Shown one piece after another: positions 35,721 through 46,424 of a DNA stretch of 64,000 nucleotides. Within the stretch, counting starts at the first letter, position 1, and every line of letters begins with the position of its first letter. The notes under the pieces were generated by a model, which was not told the origin of the DNA, did not search any database, and saw only the letters and a list, made by a program, of their open reading frames with translations. The position numbers and the translations under genes were made by a program. Source of the DNA: Polytrichum commune. Its lineage: Eukaryota > Streptophyta > Polytrichopsida > Polytrichales > Polytrichaceae. Location: assembly GCA_950295325.1 (NCBI GenBank), contig OX485803.1:55255554-55319553 (forward strand), given 5' to 3'.

Positions 35721-36537
35721 GCAACACAAGTGTAATTCTAAAGAGTAAATGACAACACATATTATAAATAATATGTGGATGTCTTTCTTTGTTAGTTGGC
35801 CCTCACCAATGTACTTCACTAAGTGAGAAAATGCTTATGACACGTAAATTACTTTCTTTTACATACTTGACTTCAAAAGTAAGATCAGAAATCCCAACTC
35901 AGTATAACAAAGTCCAAATACAAATGAACTAACCACAAACCTACGAGGGATGAGGTTTTAGGCCCACTTTGCCTCAACAAGTTTCGTGGAGGTCCAACCA
36001 TGTGATATATATTCACAACACTTACCGAGGGGAGGATGAAAATGTTGATTCTAATGTAGAGACTGGTGGCTGCTATTACTAGATGAGTAGTCTGGAGAAA
36101 ATCAACAATCGACTTGATGGAGGGAATTTTTTTACTTTCACCCCATCGGTAGGGAAGAGCGGGAATTATTGCATACAAGTGTACCTCTCATTCCATCCAC
36201 CATAAACGCATGACTCCCCATGTTGATTTTGTTGTTGATTCATCTCAAATGACCTCGAGCAAACTAGTTGGGGGGTTTCCAGATCTAGTTCCAATGTCAA
36301 ATGAACTTATAAAAGTACCATGTAGGCTGCAAACATCACTACCGTAGGGGCTCCCTACTTCATCTTTACATGTGCCGGAATGTAGTTTCCACATGGGGAT
36401 ACAAGTGGGTCCGGGCGAATGTAAGCATGGCACGTGGTAGGTTTTGAGGGGGGGGGATTGATTTGAGTATGTCAGAATAAGGAACCCTCTAGACGGTATA
36501 TTCCAATGCCTGGGAAGTTTTTTGACATAGTTGGTGG

Positions 36538-36748
36538 TCAAGATCCCAGCTAGTGATTCTAAATCCAACCGGTTACATGTTGACAACATCTCCCGGTTTT
36601 GCTGCTTTCATTCATTCATTTGAGGTATATTCTTCCATAGATTCCTCTACAACGACCGGCAATCCTCCTGAAGTCTCGAAATTCAACCGGTGGTTATTTC
36701 TCAAACTCAGCCGGTTCATCTGTAACCAACCGCCGGTTCTCCCCGAGC
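36538..36748 (+). mobile_element. hAT-like MITE, copy 5 (5'-truncated)
   Basis: Has the family core (AAATCCAACCGGTTACATGT, TCATCTGTAACCAACCGCCG) and ends GGTTCTCCCCGAGCAC. The CAGTG end is missing or rearranged. Confidence 0.75.
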
Positions 36749-36849
36749 ACCGGTATACTCGTATACTCGATGAGAACTCCCTCCCCCCCCCCCATGGTGG
36801 GTGTTATGGAACCAAATCTCGCCTGCTGCTCAAAAGAGCAAGACATGTA

Positions 36850-37081
36850 CAGTGATCGGGGAGATTTATGGGCATAATCGATTGGTTGAGATCCATGTGT
36901 TTGCAAGTCCAGCCGGTTACATGTTGACATCCTTCGGTTTTCCTATATTAATTTGAGGTGTATTCCATGAATTCCTCTAAAGTGATCGCTAATTCTCCTG
37001 AAGTGTTGAACTTCAACCGGTGGTTATTTCTGAAACTCACCGGTTCATCCGTAACTAACTGCCGGTTCTCCCCGATCATAG
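36850..37081 (+). mobile_element. hAT-like MITE, copy 6 (complete)
   Basis: A 232-bp complete copy from CAGTGATCGGGGAGA to TCTCCCCGATCATAG, with a perfect 8-bp target duplication GACATGTA at 36842-36849 and 37082-37089. Use it as the family reference. The TIRs share TGATCGGGGAGA. Confidence 0.92.
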
Positions 37082-37256
37082 GACATGTAGCCCTGGCCAA
37101 CAGACAGGTAGAGGAGGAGTGGCCCTGCCGCCGCCCTCCTACATGAGGCCCAGCAGCCAAGCCAGGCCACATGTGACTCTATTATAATAACGTAGGCCGC
37201 TGATGGTGGTGGGCACCTTGGAGCCTGGAGGCACATAAGAAAACTAAGGTAGAAAT

Positions 37257-37676
37257 ACCAACACCCGTGAAAATAAGGTGATTCTTTCGCATTGAAGATC
37301 TGGTCTGACAATTGTGAGATAATTTTCCAAGATAGACGAGAAGGATTCATGAAGAATGCAAGTTGTTTCATATTTCTCTGCCCTATACAAAAAAAAATGC
37401 TATAATTTTTCAAAGTGGAAAGTTGTCCAAACCCCTACTCGTTCACTAGATTCTCCCTACACCGAACACGCTAATCCGCATTTCCATACAAAACATCCCC
37501 TAAATTGGTTACCTCCTGAGTACATTAAAACTTGACTCCCATTGGTTACACTAAGTGTACACGCATTGAAATTGACGCCGAGCCATGATCGGTTTTAGAA
37601 ATTGGCACTTCACCATTATGACGGCGGTCTAGTGCACGGCTAAAGGGTGGTTAACAGGGTTATGGTATTTCCACCT
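37257..37676. mobile_element. TA-duplicating MITE (AGGTAGAAATACC family), copy 2
   Basis: A 420-bp copy inverted relative to 3973-4393, flanked by TA. The two are near-identical over long stretches although 33 kb apart. Confidence 0.82.
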
Positions 37677-37695
37677 TATACACAAGCATCCACAT

Positions 37696-38308
37696 CACTG
37701 CTCGGGGAGAACCAGCGGTTGGTTAGTTGCAGATGATCCAACCGGTTGAGTTGGAGAAATAACCACCGGTTGAAGTGAGAGACTTCCGGAGAATTAATTA
37801 CGGAGCATTTTAGAGGAATCTAGAGAAGAATAGACCTCAAATGAATGAATGAAAGCAAGAAGCAACACCAGAAGATGTCGTGAACATGTAAGCGGCTGGA
37901 TTTAGAATTAGTACACTACACTAAATAGGTAGATTAGTGTTGGAAACACTAATAGTCGACGAAAACGCTAAATGTAAATTGTCTCTATAGTGTTAGAACA
38001 CTAAATGTCAACTCTAACACTATTTGTACCAAGTAGTAACTTTAAATATTTACATGAGCGCATTTAGTGTTAGATGATATTTTGTAATTCTTGGAATGAA
38101 GAATTGAAGGAAGAAGAATACGAGAACCTCGTAAAAGGTATAATTTGTTCAAACCCTATTCAAACACTAATTGTAATATCAGTTGAAAATTAGTGTTTTA
38201 GGTAACTATTGCATCTAACACTAATCTTCATCTAACACTAATCTACCTATTTAGTGTAGCTGGGATCTTGACTGCTGCCAACTGTGCCCTAAACTTTCCC
38301 GGGCACTG
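37696..38308 (-). mobile_element. hAT-like MITE, copy 7, interrupted by another MITE
   Basis: Runs from CACTGCTCGGGGAGAACC to CCCGGGCACTG, with a perfect 8-bp target duplication ATCCACAT at 37688-37695 and 38309-38316. A 338-bp TA-type MITE (37919-38256) sits inside. If that and one TA are ignored, the family sequence ACACTA|GCTGGGATCTTGAC is continuous. Confidence 0.92.
37919..38256. mobile_element. Nested TA-duplicating MITE (CACTAAATAGG ends)
   Basis: A 338-bp element with perfect inverted ends of at least 23 bp (CACTAAATAGGTAGATTAGT then GTT), flanked by TA at 37917-37918 and 38257-38258. It has inserted into hAT-like MITE copy 7, so it is the younger of the two. Confidence 0.9.
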
Positions 38309-38476
38309 ATCCACATCACTCCCGCATCTAGGGATTCCTCCCCACAGTAGTAGTAGTAGTACTACTACTACTATGCATGGACTCCGTTTACAACCTGCTC
38401 TACCACCTCCGCTTGCTTTTCAACACCCTCGTCCCGCATGCACAAACACCCCCATGCACTTTACTACGTTGGAGCC

Positions 38477-38706
38477 CATGATTGGGGAGATTGTTTGGGC
38501 ATAATCGGTTGAGATCCTAGTGTTTGCAAGTCCAACCAGTTACATGTTGATGACATCCTCCGGTTTTCCTTTATTAGATTGGGGTATATTCTGCAAATTC
38601 CTCCAAAATGATCGGTAGTTTGCCTGAAGTCTTGAACGTCAACCGGTTATTTCTCAAACTCAACCGGTTCATCTGTAACTAACTGCCGGTTCTCCCCGAT
38701 TGTTGA
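38477..38706 (+). mobile_element. hAT-like MITE, copy 8 (complete)
   Basis: A 230-bp copy from CATGATTGGGGAGA to TCTCCCCGATTGTTGA, flanked by a perfect 8-bp duplication TTGGAGCC (38469-38476 and 38707-38714). Confidence 0.88.
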
Positions 38707-38727
38707 TTGGAGCCACTTGCTACCGAT

Positions 38728-38800
38728 GAACGCGGAGACCCGGCCGCTAGTTACACATCCACCGGTCGAGATTGAGAAATGACCGGCTGAATGAAATTAA
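38728..38800 (-). mobile_element. hAT-like MITE fragment, copy 9
   Basis: Only the GGAGACCCGGCCGCTAGTTA end and the following AACCGGT-rich part remain. Confidence 0.5.
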
Positions 38801-39061
38801 TAAATTGATAACAAACGTCCGGCAATCCGACGTGAATTTGAGGCCGTTGGCCTTATCCAGCTCAAGAATCTTCTTGGTGCCGGATGGGGTTTACTGCTTA
38901 CCTTGCGGTGGTGGGTGGGCTCTTGGTTTCCCACCTACCTAGTTGATTTTTTATTTCCATCAAGTAGAGAGGAACATTTCATAGCAGGAATCAAACCACC
39001 AACCATTCCATTCATAAGAAGGGTACCTCTTCACTATCACCCGGGAGTTTAGGGTCATCTC

Positions 39062-39200
39062 GGGCTTGACCGGTTGAAGTTCAAGACTTTGGAGGAATTG
39101 CTCGTCGTTTTAGAGGGATCTAGATTTCGCCGGTTGCACTTGGAAGCACTAGGATCTTGACCAATCATGTCCGAAAATCTCCCTGGACGTTGTCGCTAAC
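39062..39200 (-). mobile_element. hAT-like MITE fragment, copy 10
   Basis: Carries TTGAAGTTCAAGACTTTGGA, GCACTAGGATCTTGACC and the CAACGTCCAGGGAGATTTTC end (read on the minus strand). It sits tail to tail with copy 11. Confidence 0.65.
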
Positions 39201-39214
39201 ACCATAAGTCATCC

Positions 39215-39445
39215 CAATGTCCAGAGAGATTTTTGGGGATAATCGGTTGAGATCCTAGTATTTCCAAGTCCAACCAGTCACATGTTGTGATCTTTCGGGC
39301 TTTTATAAATTAATCGAGTAATTCGAGGCTTATTCCATAGATTCCTCTAAAATGATCAATAATCTTCCCAAAGTCTTGAACTTCAACCGGTCATTTCCCA
39401 AACTCAAGCGGTTGATCTGTAAGTAGAGGCCGGTTCTCCCTGTTG
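39215..39445 (+). mobile_element. hAT-like MITE, copy 11
   Basis: Near full length, from CAATGTCCAGAGAGATTTTT to GGCCGGTTCTCCCTGTTGAG. No clean target duplication was found. Confidence 0.75.
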
Positions 39446-39927
39446 AGTGGGTCGTCTTGGTCCCAGCCTTTGTGAGATTAAGTGTGTTTGGAGAGTTGTT
39501 TTCTTGAAGTAAATTTTTTTTAGTGAGTGAAAAAAGATTGGTCTCATGAGTTACATGCTAGTAGGGAGTCAATACAGAACTTTTTACATAATCACAAGGA
39601 CAAGGTTTCAATTGTTCTCTTTGTTTTCTGAGCAACCTTGTCGAGTGGAAGGAACATACTGTATGTGAGCAAAAGGGAAACGTCCACAATACCTAAAAAA
39701 ACAAAAAAAAAACAAAAAAAAAACAAACAAACAAACGCAAGGGTTTAACAAGAAGCTGGAGAGAAGAATAGGAATACCTCATTTCTCATGTCAGAGAAAA
39801 ATAAATGCCCCCCTCACAGTTCCCAACCCCTCTACTGTAGTTGGACGTAGTTGCTGCCTAATATTCCACCCACCAGTTTTTGAGTTGCAGATGAAGGCGG
39901 ATTTTGTATGAGGGCGCCAAGCACTAA

Positions 39928-40099
39928 CATAACATTCTTCTTCAGATCCATAACAATGTCTTATGGGACTGACAATATTTCATGGAATATTTCCGGATAT
40001 TTCCCACTTTCAGTCTGAATGTGGAAATATCTGCAAATATTCCATGAAATATTGTCAGTTCCATAAGACATTGTTATGGATCTGAAGAAGAATGTTATG
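39928..40099. mobile_element. Foldback MITE, copy 2 (near-perfect 172-bp palindrome)
   Basis: The left arm (CATAACATTCTTCTTCAGAT...) is repeated in reverse complement by the right arm right up to the centre near 40013, with only a few mismatches. It would fold into one hairpin of about 85 bp. It is AT-rich and non-coding. Copies at 16640 and 46038 share CAGATCCATAACAAT-type words. Confidence 0.92.
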
Positions 40100-40431
40100 A
40101 ATTTTGATGTGGAGTACAAAATCCTCTTTTTTTTATAAAAAAAATGGTTGAGATTTCCCTTGCAGTGAATGACATGTCACCCTGCACTTTCCATGTACTA
40201 GGAGTTTCGGGAGAGAGGAAATTATTGTATACACAACATGCATTGACTTTCAAAATTGAATCAATCAGCAAAACAACAAATTTTGGGAAGTCATATTTTG
40301 AATAGTATTGATGTTTTGGCTAAGCCATAAATCGGGTCGAATGCGCAATCAAGTTGGCTCTCATTCTTCCAAATTTTAGCTTGAATATTATAGCAATGAG
40401 AGAGAATTTGCATTTTGAATAAACTTAGGAC

Positions 40432-41628
40432 TATTCACTCAATTTTGGAATTGTTTTCATCACTCATAAAGTTCACAATGCCACCTAGGGTTTTTCCTCT
40501 CACTTGTGGTTAGTAGTGTGGTCTCTTAGGACATTTTCTCTTACAAATGTGAAGGTTTTCTATGCCCAGGAGAGCATTACCAAAGGATAAGAGGTTGATT
40601 GTTATAGGCCCATTGCAACATGGGCGTAGCACACATGAAGTATCCAAATTGTTGGGTATCTCTCAATCGACATGCTCTAGGATTTGTAGAGAGTGTGTTC
40701 CTTACGTGGAGCCTTCAAGAGGAAGGCGGCCAAGAAGCATCACCCCTGCTCAGCAACGAGCGTGTGTTAGCGCCATCATAATTGGTGGTAATGATAATGT
40801 TGTAGACACGGGGAATCCTTTGATTGAGCACTTCAATGTGGTAGTGGAGCACCAACACAACGAGGCATGCACTTCATGAAGCAAGTTTTGGGTCATTAAA
40901 GAAGCATAAGAAGTCGTTGCTCGCAGCCAAGAATGTGCATTGCAAGTTGGAATTTTCTTAATGTTGCCAAGATTGGACTATCCATGATTGGTATAGGGTG
41001 ATTTTTTTAATGATGAGACTAAGATTAATTGAATTCAATTTGATGGTCATGCTTTGCGTTGGGTGAGAGGTGGAAAATCTTAATTACAAATGCATCATGT
41101 GAGTCAAAAAGTTAAACATGGAGTTGGTGCAATTTTTGTGTGGAGTTGTATGACTTCCCAAGGCATGGGTTACATGTGCAAGATACAGGGGAAGATGACA
41201 CAACTTATGTATCTTAGCATTCATCAAGATGGGGTCATGAAGACAATTGAATGGTACCATTTCAACCCTTCTTGTGTCATATTTTAACATGATAATGATC
41301 CCAAACATACTGCAAAATTAGTCAAGTAGTGGTTGTTAATACAAAGTTTTGATGTACTTACTTGGCCTCCTCAATCACCTAACCTAAATCCAATGAAGCA
41401 TGTGTGGGCACTTGTGAAACAAAAATTAAATGAGTATCCAACAACCAACCAAAGGAGTGCTTCAATTGTGGGAGTTTGTGCAAGCTTCTTTCCATTCACT
41501 CACTCTCGAGCAATGTCAAAAGTTCTATCATAGCATGCCCAGTTGTATTCAAGTTGTTTTAGCTTCCAAAGGAAGGTGGACAAATTATCGAGTTGTAGGT
41601 AGATGTAGGTTACCAAACTCAGTCAATG
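40432..41628 (+). mobile_element. Second Tc1-like transposon, degraded
   Basis: The right end ACCAAACTCAGTCAATG|TA corresponds to the right end of the 20910 element. The left end (TATTCACTCAATTTTGG near 40432) is a poor inverted match, so the left boundary is approximate. About 1.2 kb. Confidence 0.55.
40562..41610 (+). pseudogene. Tc1-like DD34E transposase, broken
   Basis: The N-terminal third is an open frame (40562-40879) with a helix-turn-helix: HGRSTHEVSKLLGISQSTCS followed by an RGRRPRSITPAQQ linker. Downstream pieces lie in shifted frames: HDWYRVIFFNDETK with the first catalytic Asp (near 41010), VKHGVGAIFVWSCM (41110-41150), HDNDPKHTAKLV with the second Asp (near 41295), PPQSPNLNPMKHVWALVKQK (41360-41430), where the terminal Glu is replaced by Lys, and VVLASKGRWTNY near the end. 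Stops and frameshifts separate these pieces. The DNDPKHTA and SPNLNP signatures are diagnostic. It is clearly related to, but not a close copy of, the 20947-21965 pseudogene. Confidence 0.88.
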
Positions 41629-42394
41629 TATATAGTTCTCTTCAATTCACTATTTCTCCATGTGTGGTTTTGCTATAGACATGAGACTTTGAAAATGATG
41701 TATTGGACTATGACTATTAACCTACATAAGTGAAAGTTTGTATGTTCTTGTTTTTATTTTCATGGCATTGCGTGTGAAAATTGATGGAGTGAGTCATCAA
41801 CTTAGTGTTGAGAGTCAATGTACCTCTCATTGATTCAACGTAAAAGCCCTTCAATAATATGTAGCCTGCAAATCACTTGCTTTCGTTGATGTGGCACCAT
41901 AATGAGTTTTACAGACCCCAATTAGTTTAGTACTTGAGGTCATTTGAGATGACTTGGCAACAAACCTATAAAGGAGAGGGGGTCTAATTTTCATGTTGGA
42001 TGAATGAGAGGTACGCTCATATACGGAGTTTATATGTACCCTTATTTAAGTTAGTTGGAAAGTCTCTAAGTTAGTGTGACATGTGCAAATTGACACCACA
42101 AGCCCCTTTGACTTGGTAATAAAGTGGTGAATTTGGGCCCCAACTCAAACATTATTTTTTTAACCACTGACAGGCCTCCGATGATGGGTCGTGGATCTAA
42201 GCCCTAATCTAACGAGGCTTTGAAAAGATAGCTAAGTTTGTGGCAATTTAGCAACAAGGGAAGTGTGGGTCCCATTCCTTGTACTTGGCACGTATGTATT
42301 AGCCACACTAATTCCGTTACATGGTAAGCATCGTTTCTTAAGTTAGGCCTTTAAAGTCAAATGGTGTGTCTTAATTTGAAAACCAAGATGACTT

Positions 42395-42682
42395 AATGGT
42401 GGGTTTATAGCAAGGTCCAAGACCAAAGACGCTGGAGTGATCCTATTGGTCAAGAGCAAAGTCTTGGACCCAAGGAGATTACTGTAGAGTCCAAGTCCAA
42501 GGGATGGAGAAATATGAAGTGGTGAAAGTAATGTAGCGTTACTTTCATGCCAAATCTTAGTGGTCCCAATTCAAGAAAATACTTCTCCTAGTTCAAGAAA
42601 CCAAATTTGAGTTCAAAAGTAAGGTCCGTTGAGATGTGTTTTAACAACCCCAAGTGTCTTGGACCTTAATGTAAACCTACAA
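42395..42682. mobile_element. MITE-like element with GGTCCAAG ends
   Basis: The left end GGTGGGTTTATAGCAAGGTC and the reverse complement of the right end (GTAGGTTTACATTAAGGTCC) both continue with AAG. A central palindrome GAAAGTAATGTAGCGTTACTTTC-like stem lies near 42527. The target duplication is unclear (AATG on both sides). Confidence 0.55.
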
Positions 42683-43531
42683 TGTTCAAAAAAATTTACC
42701 CTAAAAAATGGTTGTTGCAAGTCACTTAGAAGTTGCTATATCTTAACTTCGAGCCTTGCCATGTACCTTACTCAAATCCCCATGTGGCATTTAGGAAAGT
42801 GACCACATAAAACCCACCTACGGTCCGTCTTAAAACGCATCTATTCAGCAATGGTTCAGTGCATGCCTTGTACCCATGGCTTCCATAGGGATTCAAGATG
42901 TCTTGATGCCCGGTCTACACATGAAATGAAATTGATTTTAAAGGTCGGGAAGCCAAAAGACACATGGGACTAACAAGTACATCAAGAAGACATGCCATGA
43001 AGCAACTTAGTGGCCGTGTGGAAGGTGATGATGTCATGAATTGACTTGTCATTGGCACAAAGTGATACAACTACACACACTTCTTCCACGATCACGCTAA
43101 GGGAATTAAACAAGATTAGCACATATTTTCTGCTCCCCCATTTTACGATGTTCAAAGATTGCACACATTGGACCGGAAATTTGGTTCTTCAAAAGAGTCG
43201 ATCGCAAAGTCATAAAATGTGGGGCTTAAAACCCTCACCTTTCCAAGGGGTCGTTCCAAAGTCTTTCCATGGTCTAAATTCGAGAAACCTAACAACACTC
43301 CACTTGCTTCTATTCCTAGGCTACACAACTTTGAAAAGGAAGAATGACTTCTTTGAGTTCATTTCTTGAGTTTGCTTCTATTTGGGGGAGAAGGTGGTGA
43401 GAAAGAGCAAGGAGGACACAAATAAGACATGTGCATATTAGTGATGAAGAAAATGAGAAGATTCTCAGTTATGTGGATTTAAAACATGTTGATAATGAAA
43501 GTCTGGCGGCATGTGTCCACAATCCAACACA

Positions 43532-43566
43532 TTATACATTACACATTACACATTATACATTATAGT
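43532..43566. repeat. CACATTATACATTA microsatellite-like run
   Basis: Five imperfect units of ACATTA(T/C). Confidence 0.8.
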
Positions 43567-44267
43567 GGATCGTCAAAACGTGGTTGGATGGTGGCTTGTG
43601 CTTAACTACATACAAACACCTCCAATCCATTGTTAGCTATAGTAGAGGCACGTACTCCCAATCAAGGCCCCATCGACAATCTACAGGGTATCACAACTTT
43701 GATCAATTCCGATTAAGTTAGGACCGAACTTCGATCAGGTTGGAACCAATAATGTCATGACACATGTCCTAGTTTTGAGTGCTAAAGTGAGGAGGAATTC
43801 ATCTCGGAATGAGCAGTTATGGCATGCTCTAAACACCGATAACGCGTTTGGACCAACTTTTAACTTCAAAAATTCATGGTAATTTCAATTTAATAAGGAA
43901 GAAAAGCACCCAAAAAATTTCACAACCCTCCTGGTTTCTAGTTTCCTACAGTATGGGGAAAATTTGCAGCACCTTTTACTTGTTTTGTGCAGATTTGGGG
44001 CCAAATCTGTTAAAGTGATCGGATATAGGCGCCTCTACTGCTGAGGTCATGGAGCTGCTGACATAAGATGACAAGAAGGGTCTTTTTGCATGGGGTCCAC
44101 GTCACAGGCAGCCACCACCCAGATCCATGGGTGACGTGGCCGCTTTTTACAGGTGGAGGTCCAACTACAATCCACTGTGGCACCCACCTGGAATAAAGGT
44201 CGAAAAGGATCACACATGTACTGTGCTCTTATAAAAGACACAACTGCCAATATCCAGGAGGCCGCTG

Positions 44268-44513
44268 GTGGAGCCCCATGATGAGAGGAGGGGAGTCACA
44301 ACAATAACAAACATGGAAGAAGTTCTTGGATTGCGTGAATTGACTCCCCCGGACTCGTCAACAACTGGTGAACGGTCACACAGAGGAGACGATGATAATG
44401 TTAATAAAATCCTTGAAATCGCGATTGGCATGATCGAAAAGTCCACTCAATTTCTCCTTAACTTATTAGTCGAGGTTGGTGGCCGAGCTCAATTCTTTGA
44501 GCCATGTCTTTAA
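44268..44513 (+). CDS. Small hypothetical ORF
   Basis: An 81-residue open frame (a shorter start, MEEVLGLRELTPPDSSTT, is equally possible) with an acidic middle and an amphipathic helix (NKILEIAIGMIEKSTQFLLN). A TATAAAA-like box lies about 40 bp upstream at 44230. No family is recognised, and composition alone does not distinguish it from a remnant or a chance frame. Confidence 0.2.
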   Translation: MEPHDERRGVTTITNMEEVLGLRELTPPDSSTTGERSHRGDDDNVNKILEIAIGMIEKSTQFLLNLLVEVGGRAQFFEPCL

Positions 44514-44544
44514 TTCTTACGATATGTTGCAAGGAGCACTATGG

Positions 44545-44945
44545 TTGGGGCATCTATAACCGATGAAATAAGAGAGTTCGCATATGTTTAGGAGGAGTAA
44601 TAGCGGGGAATTGTTTTTCTTCTTGCAAAGAGAAACAAATTCTGAGGAGAGTGCAATCATTTAAAAAAAGAAACATCAGGGACATGAAGATTGTTACAGA
44701 CTTCAAAACATGCATTTTAGGGTTACGTAGTCGATATGTGGGTTCACTCATAACCACTCATCTCAATGTTGCATCTTGGCTACGACAATTGTCAAGACAC
44801 TTACATGGGTGATCAATCACAAGCCGCCACTACATAAGCTGTAATTTTATTCACCTAAACAATATAGATCTCATCTATGTCAGCGGTACATGACCCTAGT
44901 GCATAGTGAAATGGATGTGGTCGATTGTGGATACCTTGACCTTCG
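44545..44945 (+). repeat. Dispersed repeat E, copy 2
   Basis: Second copy of 32567-32990. Shared CTATAACCGATGAAATAAGA, GGAGGAGTAATAGCG and TTGGCTACGACAATTGTC. Confidence 0.8.
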
Positions 44946-45839
44946 ATATTTGAAACCTTGGCAAGTTATTACATACGTTAACAATGGAAATAATAAAAAA
45001 TGTTGAACTACACTAAACAACACTGATCTAGTTATTGCCATATCTTGTGTGTCGGACGCCATGTTTGTTTTCGCTGTCAGTTGGCTATGGGGTGTCGGTG
45101 TGTTTTGCAATTCCTTATAGGTTTCCCAACCAATCGTTGGATGGCTAATAATAAATATATGTCTCTGCTGCATGAGAAGCTCATTGGGCTTCGCATTGAT
45201 TTACCATGGCACCCCTACAGCAGCATTAACCTTTCGGTTTCTTGGTAAAAGGAAGAACATGTATTCATTCAATGCCACACAGACAACTCCTTCACAATGA
45301 ATACAATATACTGAGGCCCTTGCCACACGAGAGGAAACTTGCATGAACGGTAGTGAGTTGGATGAATAGCATTGGTTCAAATGAGCAAGTGGTTGCCACA
45401 TGAGAGGAAGTATGGGGAGTGGCAACAATGACTTTTTAGCTTCGGATTTTGCTTTGGATCTTGCTTCGGGATCTACTTGGCAATAAAGTAGAGTGACATG
45501 GCACAATAAATGTAGTTCGCAACTACCGGGCACTAGTGCCCGGAAGTCCACAATATAAGGAGAAAAACGAGGAAAAGGAGACTTTTCTTGGGCAAGGTGC
45601 CATGTTGGAGGAAGTTGTGAAACTTCCTCTGCCTCTCGTGTGGCAAGGGCCTGAGGTGTGGCAACTGCACACAACTCCGGAGACATCCCTTTGCAGTCTC
45701 GTCAAGCATACGACGCCACTATGTTGATACACTTTGAGCACCAACTCTACTTCCTCATGTCACTGGCACAATGAAACCACTTCATCACAAAGACAACACC
45801 GGATAGCCGTTCTTTACAATATCAACAAACAGTTTGGGA

Positions 45840-45893
45840 CATTAAACTCTGGGGAGTAGGACAATAATTTGGGGATGGAGGGAGTACCAGATT
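45840..45893 (-). mobile_element. Stowaway/mariner-type terminus
   Basis: On the minus strand, from 45893: TACTCCCTCCATCCCCAAAT, then a shared ATTGTCCTACTCCCCAG and, further in, TTTGGGACA-like words. This is the well-known Stowaway/mariner-like CTCCCTCCRTCCC end. No matching opposite end was found within the window, so the element is truncated or diverged. Confidence 0.55.
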
Positions 45894-46037
45894 GTTCCCA
45901 CATATAGGCTGACTACTAAAATGACACGAGCCCAACACTCAAAAACACAAACTCCCAAATTAATAAAACTCCATGCCCCCAAATCGCCTCTCTTGGCTGC
46001 AGTGTTGGATAGAATAAGAACTTGAGCAACAAAGACC

Positions 46038-46193
46038 ATACATAACATCATCATTCATATCCATAACAATGTTCTGTGGGACTGACAATATTTTGCGGAA
46101 TATTCCCCACCTTCATTCTGAATGTGGGGAATAATCCACATAATATTGTCATTCCCACAGAACATTGTTATAGATTTGAATAATGTTATGTAT
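46038..46193. mobile_element. Foldback MITE, copy 3
   Basis: A palindrome with outer arms ATACATAACAT / ATGTTATGTAT and inner words CATAACAATGTTCTGTGGGA, matched in reverse by CCCACAGAACATTGTTAT. The centre is CACCTTCATTCTGAATGTGG. More diverged between arms than the 39928 copy. Confidence 0.88.
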
Positions 46194-46424
46194 ACAAAGC
46201 ATGTACAACACAAATTTGCACACAAAATTTCAGCAGCCAAAGTTGGCAGTAGCTCCACCCCTGAGGTTCGCAAACAAACTCTCAAATACCGCACTACTCC
46301 TTGCCGTTGCCCGGGGGGGGGGCTCTTCATACCACTTATGAACTGACATGAAGCATAGATGGGAGTTTTTTTTTTAAATTAATTAATTTGAGGCATTACC
46401 GTACATAGTATACATAAAAGAGAG

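Noticed and set aside
45201-45686. 161-codon minus-strand frame
   Set aside because: No family features. It includes repeated CTTGCCACACGAGAGG-like words seen in other frames.
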